Shown here: piece by piece, positions 33,891 through 45,654 of the stretch
Layout of the letters: the number at the start of each line of letters is the position of its first letter
How positions within the stretch are numbered: the stretch's first letter is position 1
Assembly: GCA_018873225.1 (NCBI GenBank)
Contig: JAEILZ010000006.1
Span: 3,286,001-3,350,000, forward strand
Length of the DNA: 64,000 nt
From: [Phialemoniopsis] sp. UDSM-2020
Lineage: Eukaryota > Ascomycota > Sordariomycetes > Thyridiales > Thyridiaceae
Direction of reading: 5' to 3'
Program-made: the position numbers and the translations under genes
Notes under the pieces: generated by a model
Database searches by the model: none
Told to the model about the DNA's origin: nothing
Seen by the model: the letters and a program-made list of their open reading frames with translations, nothing else

Positions 33891-34173
33891 CTCACAAGTC
33901 CACCAGACGCCGTGGTCCTGGCTTCCAGCACAGGTCACTTCGACGACTTTGGCACCTTCATCGAGGATGTAGTGTTCACGCTCGTAAACACACTAGGCAC
34001 TCACACTCGCGAGATCAGGTCTGACATGGTTTTCTTCGAAACGGCGGGCGGCGGGAGGGTTCTCGATTGGGAGTATCAACTGGTGTTGCAGTGTCGGCAG
34101 GGACAACTACGACAATGACGCGGCAAGGCTGACTATGAACGTTATACGTGGCTTTCTGGATAAGAAGACCAGG
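33891..34173 (+). pseudogene. Remnant of an N,N-dimethylformamidase large-subunit-like gene
   Basis: Only the extreme C-terminal part survives. A frame from about 33891 reads VVLASSTGHFDDFG, then NTLGTHTREIRSDMVFFETAGGGRV. At about 34062 the frame shifts: the continuation in the next frame reads SIGSINWCCS then YDND and ends in FLDKKTR with TAG at 34171-34173. This order (ASSTGH, RSDMVFFET, GGGxVFSxGSINWC, YDNN) is that of the C-terminus of the N,N-dimethylformamidase beta-subunit family. Upstream of 33891 an in-frame stop is met and no family sequence is found. So the copy is truncated and frameshifted. A short intron at the shift cannot be fully excluded. Confidence 0.65.
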
Positions 34174-35503
34174 TAGTTCTAGATCCCGGCTATGGGCTTT
34201 CTGAGAAAACTTTTTTGTCAGGCTTCAGGTCCTTTCTCAGAAAAGATCATGTGTCTCGAATATCTGCTCGATACTGTGCTCACAACAGTGGTGATGAAAT
34301 GGGATTGCCTCCCTCCCCTTGTCGTACAGGTTTAGATAGTGTAAGCAGGCTTGGCTACAATGGAATGGGTCATGACATAGGCGCTTCGCGCCATAAGAAA
34401 CATGAATCTCCATGAGAAACATATTAAGATACGCTTTTTCCTTTTCGAACTTGTGATAGTTACAGGATGAACTTCGTGTAGGGAGGACGCTGGTATCAGC
34501 TTCGACGTTCTTGACCCGCTCCTTTCGCAGAGCATCGTACGATACTTTGCCGGCAAAGTATGCATTGACTCGTCGACCTCATTGACCACATTACCATTTA
34601 CTCATTACTCAAAAGAGTCAAAAGAATGTGCCAAGCGGTTGCTGAGGGTTTGTACCTGTCTGCAGTCACGAAGTCGATGCCAATGCTGTGCGCCCGCGAC
34701 ACGAGCCTACCAAGGCGCTTGATGAGAGGCCATTGAAGTATAAGTTGACATTTGGAGTGCCGAACATGTTGCCATCATTCTGCATATTTCGTAATGGTGA
34801 AGCCTACGACATCGCAGGTTCTCGGAGTCGGTGGTTATTCCGTAAGCCACAACTAAGGGATGCCAAGGGTCTCAGACACCGAGTCATGTCTTCTGGACTG
34901 GAATGCCAAGCCTCCCTGCTACGCCCACATTGTCCTTTTAGTGCCTAACCATTGCTTCTGTGGAGTGCCGATGAGCCGCCCTCGCAGAGAGGGTCTAGAC
35001 CACCATGGCTACCAGGTCGGCCGGAGGTAGTGCTATCGGATCCGACCAAAGTCACACTCTTACGGATACAGGTAAGCCGCACTCTTGGACACCCTCTTCC
35101 TAACGATCAAGATGCAATGTGAAGACAGGGAACAAAACTGCTTGAGATTGTCGGCATGGGTCGTCAATCACGTCTCGTGTGTTTTTTTTGCTGGCACAAT
35201 GCTCTGGTGGCTGCTGTGGCTGTGGGAGTGTTGAGTGTGATTTTCAACGGCACGGCCCGTAACAAGATGTGGCGTCGAATCATGGATCATCCCTGGAATT
35301 TTGCTCAAACGCCACCACGAGGCGCAGATCGACGACACTTTAATCAAAGATATGTTATTATGATGATCTCAATTAATGTCTGAAGTGTTACATGAATGCC
35401 CAGAATTAACTCCCGTACTCCAAGACGTGTTCCAAAGCAAGGACCCAACTCCATCCCATGCAGAACCCTGAAACGCCAAAAAGGCAAAGCTTTTCTGCCC
35501 AAA
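34174..35503. other. Degenerate region without intact gene
   Basis: Open frames are short and irregular. A plus-strand stretch at about 34650-35000 has protein-like pieces in two frames (for example around 34880-34950), which may be further decayed coding DNA. No family assigned. Confidence 0.3.
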
Positions 35504-36907
35504 CTAGGACCGACGGCACCACCACTCAACCTCCGGACCCTGAACATCGTCAAGGACAGAGAAGTCCATGCCGGCCTGCAGCATAGTGACGATGATCATG
35601 TCGAATTGTTCCAGACGTTCTTTGCTCCACTCGTCGTCAGCGAGCCTCGAGATGCTGGGAACAGCCTCTTGTGAGACAAGCTTGTCCGCAAAGGTGACAT
35701 CAATGTCTCCAGAACCAGAAAGATGTTTCAACAGGTCCAGACCGGGCGAATTGCTGAGGACTGACTGGCCTGCCTTGAAGCCGACACCGACAACCAGGAC
35801 ACTAGGTTTATCCAGCTCCATGCTGATAGCACTGTCGCGAGAACTCCTCCTGTAGTTGAGAAGCCTCTTGGTAGCTCGATCAGCAAGCTCAGCAGGCCGC
35901 TTCTTCATAATCTCACTGGCGTGTTGCAGGAGAGGGAATGAGCTGTTGGACAGGAGATAGTACGGGTTGACGGGGATGCAGTGACCGCCGACGCCGACGC
36001 CAGGAAGGTAGGGCATGTAACCGAAAGGCTTTGAAGACGCAGCGGAGCAGACCTCGTACGGGTCGATGTTGTGGCCGCGGCAGGCGTCGGCCATCTCGTT
36101 GACGTAGGCGATGCACATCATGCGCTGGCAGTTCTCGTACAGCTTGGTCATCTCGGCGACCTCGGGCGAGGAGACGGGGACGACCTTGTTGAAGACGCGA
36201 GAGTACAGGCGAGTGACGCTGTCGAGAGAGCCGGGGACGACATCGTCCAGGCCGGAGATGACCTTGGGGATGTCGTAGGCGGGCGGCTCTACGCGACCGG
36301 GGTCCACGCGCTCGGGGGACATGCCGGCGTAGAAGCCGCGGGCCTTGGCCAGGGGGCCGAGGAGCTCTCTTGTCATGCCGACGGCGACGGAGCTCTCGAC
36401 GACGACGGTGCAACCCTGGCGGGCGTGGGCTGCGACAGTCTCGAGTGCCTTCCTCAGGTACGAGGAGTCGATGCTGTTGTCGGGAAGCAGCAACGTGGGG
36501 ACCGAGATGAGAAAGTGTGTTGCCTCATCGAGATCTGTGGGGTTGCTGGTGAGGCAAATGCGAGGATTGCTGCCGAAGGAAGTTTCCTTTAGGTGACTAA
36601 GGCGCTTATCGGAGACGTCAAATCCTAGAGTATCATACTCGCGGGCAAAGGTCTCGACGAGGTGCTCGCCAACGTAGCCGACACCGATGACAGCGACCAA
36701 TGGCCGTGCATCTGCGCCGACAGGCTTTGACTTGAACTCGAGAAGGTCTTTTGCGTCTTGCTCAAGCTCTGGGGGCGGTGTAATGGGGAAGACGCTGACT
36801 GTGGAAACTGTGGAATAGTCTGTTTTGGCATTGGCGAGGACGGTGTCAATGGACGACATCCTTGGCCGCTGAGCCAGGGTGGGGGCGAATGTGATCATGC
36901 TTGCCAT
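35504..36907 (-). CDS. Nucleotide-sugar (UDP-glucose/UDP-ManNAc-type) dehydrogenase
   Basis: NAD-dependent enzyme that oxidises a nucleotide sugar to a uronic acid in two steps. Single exon, 467 aa from the ATG at 36907 (the frame extends to 37000 without an ATG; Met 36859 is also possible). Rossmann motif VAVIGVGYVGEH; substrate loop MSPERVDPGR; central dimer helix with KLYENCQRMMCIAYVNEMA; catalytic Cys in PGVGVGGHCIPVNPYYL; C-terminal VLVVGVGFKAGQSVLSNSP. The GVGGHCIPVNP form resembles bacterial WecC/VipA-type enzymes more than animal UDP-glucose dehydrogenase, so the exact substrate is open. About 2.8 kb from a GT2 polysaccharide synthase, which may use its product. Confidence 0.87.
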   Translation of the reverse strand: MASMITFAPTLAQRPRMSSIDTVLANAKTDYSTVSTVSVFPITPPPELEQDAKDLLEFKSKPVGADARPLVAVIGVGYVGEHLVETFAREYDTLGFDVSDKRLSHLKETSFGSNPRICLTSNPTDLDEATHFLISVPTLLLPDNSIDSSYLRKALETVAAHARQGCTVVVESSVAVGMTRELLGPLAKARGFYAGMSPERVDPGRVEPPAYDIPKVISGLDDVVPGSLDSVTRLYSRVFNKVVPVSSPEVAEMTKLYENCQRMMCIAYVNEMADACRGHNIDPYEVCSAASSKPFGYMPYLPGVGVGGHCIPVNPYYLLSNSSFPLLQHASEIMKKRPAELADRATKRLLNYRRSSRDSAISMELDKPSVLVVGVGFKAGQSVLSNSPGLDLLKHLSGSGDIDVTFADKLVSQEAVPSISRLADDEWSKERLEQFDMIIVTMLQAGMDFSVLDDVQGPEVEWWCRRS

Positions 36908-39668
36908 GGATGGCTTGTGCAGAGAAGGTATGTAGGATGTAAGGGATAGGAGGGATCGACGGGATGGAGAGATGGAATGCTTCAACCGAAACAGGAACAC
37001 AAAGACCTCGTGAGCATGCCAATGTATTTATTCTATGATGAATTGCGACATGACTCTCGTCACTCTATCGCGACAATAGCCTCATTTCTAGTGTTGTCGT
37101 CTATGGGACCACCTAAGGAGCGTCCAGACCGGCAAGGTGTGTTAGGCTGGTTGCAGAGTCTTTTCGTCGCAACAGAGTGCTCAGGTTAGGCAAAGGCTAT
37201 GGCAGTCTCAATGTTGAGTCTTCACAGGCGTCTCGAAGCCCAGCCTGTGAGACCAAGTAAGACAACACCAGGCTAGTACCTGGAAATCGAACGTTGACAG
37301 GAGGTCCAGCCACGAGTAAGAATCTGTCAAGTCATGGCCACCCGTGCTCAGCAGGAGGGGGGACGAGTGGCTGGGAGACGTCCTGAGCGGCGCCAAGAGG
37401 CAAAGACAAGACTGCGGGCCAGATACATGTGGTTGCCATGCACCAAAGAGGTGTGTACAACAGCCGTAACAGGCTTGGAAAGAGAATAGAGTTTGACGAG
37501 CTCTTCTAGATTTGGAAGATTCTGCAATGAGGTGTCGATCTCCCGAGGGCAAGAAAGGGAATGATGGGCGACCTGGCTCCCATATCGGGATTAGATGGTG
37601 TTGACTGTACCTTTGGTCGGTGGCAAGCACATCATCGATCACTTGGGCAAGGTATCCTCCTATTGGTCGCAAGCCCAGAATAGACGGGTCCTGCAAATGT
37701 GACTGGTCACTTACACCCTTTTCACAGCGTCCCTGGCCCGAGCGCTCAGCAACGCAACAGCCATGCATGGTGCTTTGCTGCTGAACTCCTCCGCACAATA
37801 AGCAGATGGGAGTGCTATGATTGTACCTATCTTCACTGACAGGAGCTCATGCCTCCCCTACCAGCCACTTGCTAACCCGGACTGAGTTCACATCTGATGT
37901 TATCAGCGAGTCAGATGAACCTGGGGAGCCACCTCAGCCTCTATGGACAGGTCTCGGGATGAGGTCCGTTTCCGCGTATCAGGTCATCGTGAAGACATGC
38001 GTAAGGGTGAGCTGGCAAGGCGTAGGTAGGGAATCTCACCAAGGAATATTGGCATTAGATTCGTCATCACCACGTCTAGAACCTGTTCACCCCCGGGATC
38101 TGATATGCTAGCCCGGATAGTGGATGGAGTTGGTGGAACTACGATTCCGCTAATACCTATTGGGAGAAGACCTTCCAGCCCTTGCCTTTCTTCTCCTTCA
38201 AAACCTACATGGAGGGTCTAGACAGTGGCCAAATATCGACATCACAGGGAAGTAAGACATTGTTTCAACTGTCGGCACTCCGTTGAAGTTATCACCGTGA
38301 GAAACATTCTCTGCCTGCTGTCGGCATCTATCAAGAATCCGCAACGGAACTGATCAGTTTTGCCAAGACTTTTACTAATCTCCGACAGTTCCGAGCAATT
38401 TCTTGGATTTGCAAAGCATGGGAGTGTTATGTGATCATGGCCTCTTGCAGGAAATGTCCATGCAATCACTCTGCGGTATATTAAAGCAGCGTGGAAGAGG
38501 TTGTCGCCTTCTGTTCAAGTCTCATATGGGGAGGTCAAAGACGTGTCATCCTCAACTAATATTCAATTCAGCCAAGAGCTTCCAAGAAGTGTCTAAAGAT
38601 CAATGATTCGTCGTAGTTGACCTCGTAACGGTGCCAGAACTGTTGTTTAGATGCTTGGCGGACAACAGGTGGGCGACCTTGAGAGGGGAACGGGCTCGGC
38701 GTTAGAGCTGTGAGGGCCGTCCCCTCCCTTTAACGCACAGAGTAAGTATGCTCTACCCCCCTCTCCCGTTATGGTGTCCGCCGTTTGCACTCGCCCGTGC
38801 GGAGTTATTGGCTGGAATGGCGCGTCGATGAACTGTCATAATTGTTTAGTCGGACGATTTGCCTACCTCATTTGTCTAGCGCAAAGGTAAATTGTGTGGA
38901 CTAGGCCAGGCACTCCAACCAAGTGGAGTTAGTCAACTCGAAGTGTGTGGGTTGACAGCGGGTGGCGTTTGTCACCCGCTGTAGTCTAGATGGCCGATCC
39001 CTCTCGCCCACGCATTCCCTTGAGTGGCAGCGTTGAGGCGCTTATGAGATCATGCGTGGCGCTTGATTGCCGGACATCCAGCACCTCTCCGGCAAACACG
39101 GGCCTCTTCCATAGCAACGCCCTTACGAGTCATTGTCTCCATCAAAACGGCCCCATCCTCTGTGGAGCCGACAACGGTCAGTGATGGGCGACCCTTCGAC
39201 AACGACTGGACTTGTGGCCAGGGACTTCATGTCTCACAACGTGGTTCTCGACTCAGCGAGACTTGCTGACGACTGCGACTACCAAGCCGCGTCTCGCATC
39301 TCAGCTTCTCGGATCTCGTAAGATGCCCTCAGACAAAAAAGGCTAGAGCCTGGGCACTTCCTCTCGCTGAGGTCGACGCCGTGTTAGAGTCATGGAATAG
39401 GCATCTCAGCTGCAGATCCCTCTCGTAGAACTTCTAGAATGCAAACTCATCACTGAAAATGTCTTATGCTCGGCGCGGCAAACCCGAGAGTCAGTGTCCA
39501 CCAGGTAACGGGCACCATGTGTCTCCTCCTTTATCTTTCCTGATTCGCATTCTTTTCAGGGGATAAATCTCACATTCTCAAGTCACTGCCATTCCATCCA
39601 TCCAAAGGGGTAATCCCTGGCAAACAAGGGGCAGACACTCATAGACCACCCAGTATTTTTCCTCTACC
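36908..39668. other. 2.8 kb divergent region between dehydrogenase and GT2 genes
   Basis: Upstream of both the dehydrogenase (minus) and the GT2 gene (plus). Frames of 60-196 codons occur (e.g. 37208-37798 minus, 39133-39321 plus) but have low-quality composition and no family marks. It could hold long regulatory DNA or degraded sequence. Confidence 0.4.
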
Positions 39669-41989
39669 ATGGGTCGGTTCAACTATGATGGTGCCATGCA
39701 AGGCGTGGACAGTCTGACCTACCTTGGCTCCCACTCTCGCGCACACTCCCACGACTCACAGATCGATCCTATCGACATCGTGGTGACGAGACCGCCACCT
39801 GAGACCATCCAAGAAGAAGCGGCATTAGAAGAAAAGTCCTTAGATGAGCGACCTCATTATTTTCGAAAAAGGTCATCTTCCTGCCCACAACCATGGTTCC
39901 TCGAGTTTGATCTAGAGGCCAACCGCTTCAGACACGCACCTCAACGATCTGTCTCCTCTTCTCACTCATCGGACTCTGGCTCGAACAGTCTCTCTATTCC
40001 GTCCCCCAATGTAGGTCACCTATTCTCCATCGTTCATCAAACTTCCCATCCCTGACTGTTGGCTTGCAGCAATCCCACTACCCCGACTTCTACAAGCTCA
40101 AGCCACGCAACCCCCGTACATTGAGTACTTGCTCGTTCTCGAGCACTGTCTCTCAGGAAGATGTCAAGAAGCCGTACGTTGCCGAAGTCGAGCTGCACAG
40201 AGCCTCCAAGGAGCTGCTGAGGTTACAGAAATATGGATTGCTCTTGGGTATCCTGTCCATGAACGGCGTGCTCATCTGGGCCGCTGCTTCTTACCACGAG
40301 TACTGGTACATCTTCCTCCCGTTCCTCAGCATCAACACCTTCACGCAGGTGTTCTTCGCCATCAGCATTACCGTCGCGGCCACATTCAGCGTCATCAAAC
40401 GCAGGGTGTTCGGGTACAAGGACCCGGTCCCTGAGAAGCCTGAGAAGATGGTGATGCTCCTTCCTTGCTACAACGAGGATCGCACCGAGGTTGAGACATC
40501 TCTCGAGTCTCTCGTGCGGCAGGTCAAGATTGACGAGCATCCCCGGATCATCATGGTCGTCGTTGATGGCAACGTCAAGGCTCCCGGCGAGTCCAAGACC
40601 ACACAAGAGTTCCTGCTCGAAGACATGTTCGCTGGTGGCATCCGGGTCGAGTTCGAGAACGGCTACTGCGCCCGCGACGGCTTCTTCATGCCCGTCACGA
40701 TCCAGCACGGTTTCTACAAGGGTGTGCCTTACATCATTGTCGGCAAGAAGCACAACCAGGGCAAGCGAGACAGCCTGTGCTTCGCCCGCTCTTTCCTGTA
40801 CCACTACTCACGCCGCAGCGAGGACATCCCGACCATCTTCAACCCCGAGCTCTTCAACTACCTGGGATCTATCCTCACTGACAACGGTATCGACGTCGTC
40901 GACTACCTGTGCGGCATGGATGGCGACACCGAGTTTGACACTGACTGCGTCTTTGAGCTGATCAAGGCCATGCGACGTGGCGGTCCCAAGGTCGTCGGCG
41001 TGTGCGGTGCTGTCCTCGTCAAGTTTGATGAGCACCCTTGGGGATGGTGGTATGTATCTCCTTTACTCCCATCTTCAGTCTTCATAGTACTAACAACAAG
41101 CTTTCAGGAATCTGCTCCAAAATACCGAGTACAACATGACGCAAGGCTTGAGACGTGAATTCCAATCGCGAGTTTCGGGCAAAGTCAACTGCCTACCAGG
41201 TATGTCAAGGCTACTACCCTTTCCACCGATGACCGAAAGCTAATTTTCACAAAGGATGTTGCCAACTCATTCGCGTCACGGAAGCCACCTTCGGCGATGT
41301 TGTCTTGCGAGAGCGCTTCGGCCACGTTCCCAAGCCCAACGACACCGTCACTGAGCAGATCATGGGTGTCTATTCCGAGGACTCCATCCATGCCAGTATC
41401 ATCTTCTCCCAATTTCCTGAATCACAAACCCGACAGGCGCTTCGAGCCCGGGCCTACACTACTGCTCCTCAATCCTGGTCGGTATATCTTTCGCAGCGAA
41501 AGCGATGGGCACTGGGCAGCAAGTCAAACGAGTTCATGATGATCTTCCGTCCTGGCATCATCTGGATCGAGCGCATCTGCTCCATCATCACCGTCATCAC
41601 CTGGTGGATCGGCCCCTTTGTCGTGTCCGCCCTCGCGAGTCTTGTCATTGCGTTTGTGCGGATGGGCCCCAAGCTCTTCGCAAACGACGTGATGATCGGG
41701 CTTCTCTCTGTCCTCGCATTCCGATATGTAAGTACCAAGCAACATTCTATCTCGTGTTCGGGGCTAGACTAACAATCCTCATCAGGTATGGTCCTTCTTA
41801 ATCGTCGTATGGTTCCCCCACACGGCCATGGCGCGGGTTCGCTTTATTGTTGGCTTCTTTATATACTTGGTGGCATCACCATTCATGAACGTCCTCATCA
41901 CGTTTTACGCATTATTGCATTGCGATGAGTTTAGCTGGGGGAAGACGAGAGCTGTGGCAGAGGATGATGATACCCAAAAGTCTCACTAG
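39669..41989 (+). CDS. Membrane glycosyltransferase family 2 (chitin-/hyaluronan-synthase-like)
   Basis: Processive beta-glycosyltransferase at the plasma membrane. Five exons in phase: 39669-40010, 40070-41049, 41108-41199, 41255-41727, 41786-41989 (696 aa). A polar Ser/His-rich N-terminal tail of about 170 aa precedes two membrane spans (LLLGILSMNGVLIWAAASY and FLPFLSINTFTQVFFAISITVAATF). The GT2 core has LLPCYNED, VVVDGN, the DxD-type DGDTEFD, the acceptor region GCCQLIRVTEATFGD, and SQRKRW (QxxRW). Three or more C-terminal spans follow. This is the layout of fungal GT2 proteins near class VII chitin synthases and the GT2 reported to be needed for hyphal growth on surfaces in plant pathogens. 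The product (chitin, hyaluronan-like or other) is not determined by the sequence. Confidence 0.88.
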
Positions 41990-42736
41990 ACCATTTTCTT
42001 CTTCAATGTTAATTCATAGACCATTAGCATCAGCATGGCTCGGAGTTCTAATCAAACCATTTCATCACCAAACAAGGTGTTCCCTCTTCTAGTGAGCATT
42101 CGTCTGGGCTAGTGCACAGAGTTGTCTCCAATGCCACACAGCCAAGATGTGTTTGTCTGTAGTATCCCAGGCTGCTGCATCACTGCAACCCTAGGCCGTC
42201 GTTCATCTCCACCAGAGTAGGCGCGGCTGTTGCATTGTGTGCCGAGAGCGGGAAGATCGGCTTGTGTTACTGCAGTCAGCCTGCTTCGCGGCACAGATAT
42301 AGATAAGCGCCCGGGGGCCAAACCTCCTGTCGTCACCTGCTGCAGTCCTCATGGTGGGTTGAATCAAGCATTGATTGGCGGGGCCGGATCGCGTCAACAG
42401 GCACTTACAAGGGAGGATACCGGAGACTGATTCTGGCTAAAGAACCTCTAATCACTGATCCTATCACTACGGATAGAACCTGCAGACGCGAGGGTTATGA
42501 CGCACGGGCCGAGGGGAGGCGGACAGCGTTCTGCGTGGTACCTTGTTGATTGACCCAACCTTCATTGCAAATCGTTCCGTCGTGGCCCGACTCTCGTCAA
42601 CTCTTTCCCGAGCTCGCAGGGTTCGCGTGCGTGCGAGTTCTTCCACACTTGCCTATGATCTTATATCACTGCTTGCATACAATACAGATTCTTTAGCACA
42701 AGAAACACCTGGGCGCGTATGCAATCGAGGTAAAAC
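41990..42736. other. Intergenic, promoter of PAN-like membrane protein
   Basis: About 750 bp with no supported gene. A frame at 42543-42917 overlaps the next gene's start and is not used. Confidence 0.45.
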
Positions 42737-43598
42737 ATGGACGCGCCACAGGTTGTCATGCCAGCAGGCAAGGAGGTCTATCATGGATCGCCCGAGGTGG
42801 TGTCACCACAAAAGTCGTACTATTCGCACCATACACCGTCCTCTCAGCATACACGTTACTCGCCGACAACACAGAATCCATATCCGCAACATCCACAGCA
42901 CGACGCGTTGGGGATAGATCCCGGCCAGAAGAGAATATGTGGGCTGAGGCGTGTGACTTTTCTTTTGCTGGTTCTTTTGGCGGTCGTCATCGTCGTTGCA
43001 GCAGTGGGAGGAGGTGTTGGCGGTTCCCTCGCTGTGAGCAACGCGCAAAGGTTAGTCAAGCTTGCACTCAGAAACGTTCCTGATGACCGGTTATTGACCT
43101 CTCTACAGCCACCCCGTGAAAGGACAGGCGGAAGTGACATCGACCATTATCTCAACCGTGATTGTCAGCAGTGCGGCATCATCGACAGGCAGCGCGGGCT
43201 CGACCTTACCATCCAAGACTTCGGCACTGGTGGTTCCGACCGACGCTCTCCTCGACTTCGACTGCCCGGCGATCGAGAAGGACCACCAGGTAGTCACGCT
43301 CGGGAGCAACGGCGACTGGACGTTCAGCGTCAAGTGCGGCGGCGACAACCGCGGCGACAGGATAGACGTCTCGGCGGCGACGGTCTACTCGTTCTCCGAC
43401 TGCCTCAAGGCATGCGCCGTGTACAACTTCTACCAGCACAACAAGACCGCTTGTGTCGGCGTCCAGTTCAACGCCAACCTGACAGCCATAGTACCAGCAC
43501 ACTTTGCGAATTGCTTCCTCAAAGCCTTTACTGGGACTACTACCACTGGCATTGGAGCTTATGCTGCCGCGGCGACGTTGATTTCTGCCCCCGCGTAG
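42737..43598 (+). CDS. Single-pass membrane protein with apple/PAN-like ectodomain
   Basis: Two exons, 42737-43050 and 43109-43598 (267 aa). A polar N-terminus rich in His, Pro, Gln and Tyr (residues 1-65) faces the cytosol; one membrane span (VTFLLLVLLAVVIVVAAVGGG) lies at about 73-96. A Ser/Thr-rich stalk and a Cys-rich domain with an apple/PAN-type pattern follow: FDCPAI, WTFSVKCGGDNRGDRI, SFSDCLKACAVYNFYQHNKTACVGVQFNA and HFANCFLKA. The 58 bp intron at the end of the span must be removed to join both parts. Such proteins are common in ascomycetes and are surface-bound; ligand unknown. Convergent with the GH162-like gene, 141 bp apart. Confidence 0.8.
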
Positions 43599-43739
43599 AA
43601 GAGGACTGAGATGCTGACTTCGAGAAGCGGCAGCGATATGAGATGGGGGTTACGATTAAATGAGGGCAGCCTGATGGCAAGACATATGTCACTGAGAAGA
43701 TGATTCTATTCATTTATAATATCGCTATTACTGATGGGC

Positions 43740-45654
43740 TCATGCTGTGCAAGAGGTGAAATCCTCCAGACCGGTGTCGGGGACATGTGCCTTGGGTAGG
43801 CAGAGCTCAACATCTTCTCCCTTCAGCTCCGTGAACACTCGCGAGTGCTCCCGCTCAGTGATGGAGATAAAGTCCTCGTAGAGTCCCTCACGCTTGAGTC
43901 GATTTCGAACCAGATCTTGCACACCTCCAAGAACGGCAGCCACCGTGGTGACCTTGCTGTCCCAGATTAAGAGAGCAGAGACACCCGTGCCATCGATTCT
44001 CGTCGCCTCGGTGCTACCGTAAGTGTCTAAACACAATCGTTAGTAATCATGTAAGAGACCAAAAGGTCACAGGGGCTTCATACTCTGCATCTTCTTCGCA
44101 GTCAACATGTTCCAGACCCAGGCGAGGCCGACACCCTTGTTGATGAGAATAGTCGGGTACGCTCCGTACGGCGTGATGACGTCGTTCTCCTGCTTCTTCT
44201 GAGACGAGATTGAGGGGATACCAGTGTTTGAGATGTAGCCAATGATCTCATCACTGGTGATGTTGGTGATGTTGTTGATCGAAGCGAACAAACCTGGGTT
44301 CTTGGTGACGACAGAGTTGCATGTCCGAACACGCTCAGCGTTGGTGAACACGCGGCTGATGAAACGTCAGTGATATGGGTGAGCGAGGAGCATGGAGGGT
44401 GAATGCCACTTACCGGACAATGTCCACATCATAGTAAGGCATCTCAAGAGCCTTCCACTGCTCGTGGCTCGAAAACCAGTAGCCTTGAAAGAGACCCTGT
44501 TAGTATTACTGTGAAGTATTGCGTTGCGCATTGAAATGACGACCAACCTTCTTGGACCGTGATGGGGCCAACTCCGTCCATCTCATACTCGACACTGACG
44601 AGCTTAGCTCGCTTGGCCTCCCACAAAGCATCCTGACCCTCTTGAGGCAGGTCGCTGTAGAAGTGTAGCCACCACGTGAAGAGTTCACCCTCGTATGGGT
44701 CATCCAGAGTGGCATTAGTCTCACAAGCGTAGGTTTGATCGGGACTGGTGACAGTCAAAGACTGGTCAGCCATGGCAGTGACGGCGCAGACACGGCCTTC
44801 GCCGGTATAGAAGATCTGAAACCTCATGTTAGCTACGAGCCAGTCGCGAATGGTGCACGAATAGACTAACCTTTGCTGCTGTCTGCTTAGTGTAGTCAAG
44901 CCACTCTGACCATCCGGCGGCGAGTTTGGAGAGATCCTTGTGACCACAAGACTCCATGGCTTCGATAGCTCCATACACAGCCCAAAGAAGCTCGCTACTT
45001 GCCATTAGCGTTTGAAGGCACGTGAATGTAAAATTGCACATACCCGTTATCAAGTGCAGGAACACGGTCGACCCAGTCTGCCGACGGAGTGATTTCTTGT
45101 GAAGCAGAGTCAATCCAAGGGAGGAAACCACCGAAGCCGGGATAGGTTTCGTTGAACTTGAGATATGTCTCAAGCTTAGTTGCCATGATGTCCGCGGCAA
45201 TCTCAACCGCAGCATCAGGCTGATCAGGGGACAGGAAGCGAGCTGCTTCTTGGGAACCCGCTATAGCTTGAGCATAGATCATGATTTGCAACGACTACTC
45301 AGTCAATTAGCTCCAGTCATACGCCTGGGGGGAAATTACTTTTAATTCACGACTTACCTCCTTGCTTGCAGCACTAAAGTTGTGCTTCTTAGTGGCAATG
45401 CCGGTCTCCCAGTCCAACTGAGTACCATCGTAGGACATGCCGTTCGCAGAATTGTAGGAGATGTCATTCTGGTGGAACTTGCCTTCCCAGTACAAGTAGT
45501 CGTGAAGGAAGCTGTCAGGATTCCTCGCGATCTCGTCTTGGGAGTGCAGCGAAGCGAAACGGCAAGGAGGGTTCTCGCCATAGCCACGCCCTTGAGACGG
45601 TAGAGCCGCAGCAGCAGCTACACATCCAAGAAGGACAGCTCTAGAAGCTACCAT
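43740..45654 (-). CDS. Secreted glycoside hydrolase, GH162 (endo-beta-1,2-glucanase)-like
   Basis: Seven exons in phase: 45358-45654, 45044-45294, 44871-44994, 44548-44815, 44414-44483, 44084-44355, 43740-44026 (522 aa). Signal peptide MVASRAVLLGCVAAAAALP. Body blocks: LYWEGKFHQNDISYNSANGMSY, FSAASKESLQIMIYAQAI, TYLKFNETYPGFGGFLPW, ELLWAVYGAIEAMES, VQEGYWFSSHEQWKALEMPYYDV, and a C-terminal GTGVSALLIWD. Helix-rich with regularly spaced acidic residues, as in an (alpha/alpha)6 barrel. The order of blocks recalls fungal endo-beta-1,2-glucanases of family GH162. This assignment comes from memory of the family pattern, not a search, so hold it as probable. A TATATA box lies at 45782-45787, 130 bp upstream. 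Divergent from a Zn2Cys6 regulator. Confidence 0.6.

Noticed and set aside
34174..35503. Transposon remnant
   Set aside because: I looked for terminal repeats, reverse transcriptase or transposase motifs and saw none, so the region is only called degenerate.
37208..37798. 196-codon minus-strand frame upstream of the sugar dehydrogenase
   Set aside because: No family marks, and low-complexity patches typical of intergenic DNA.
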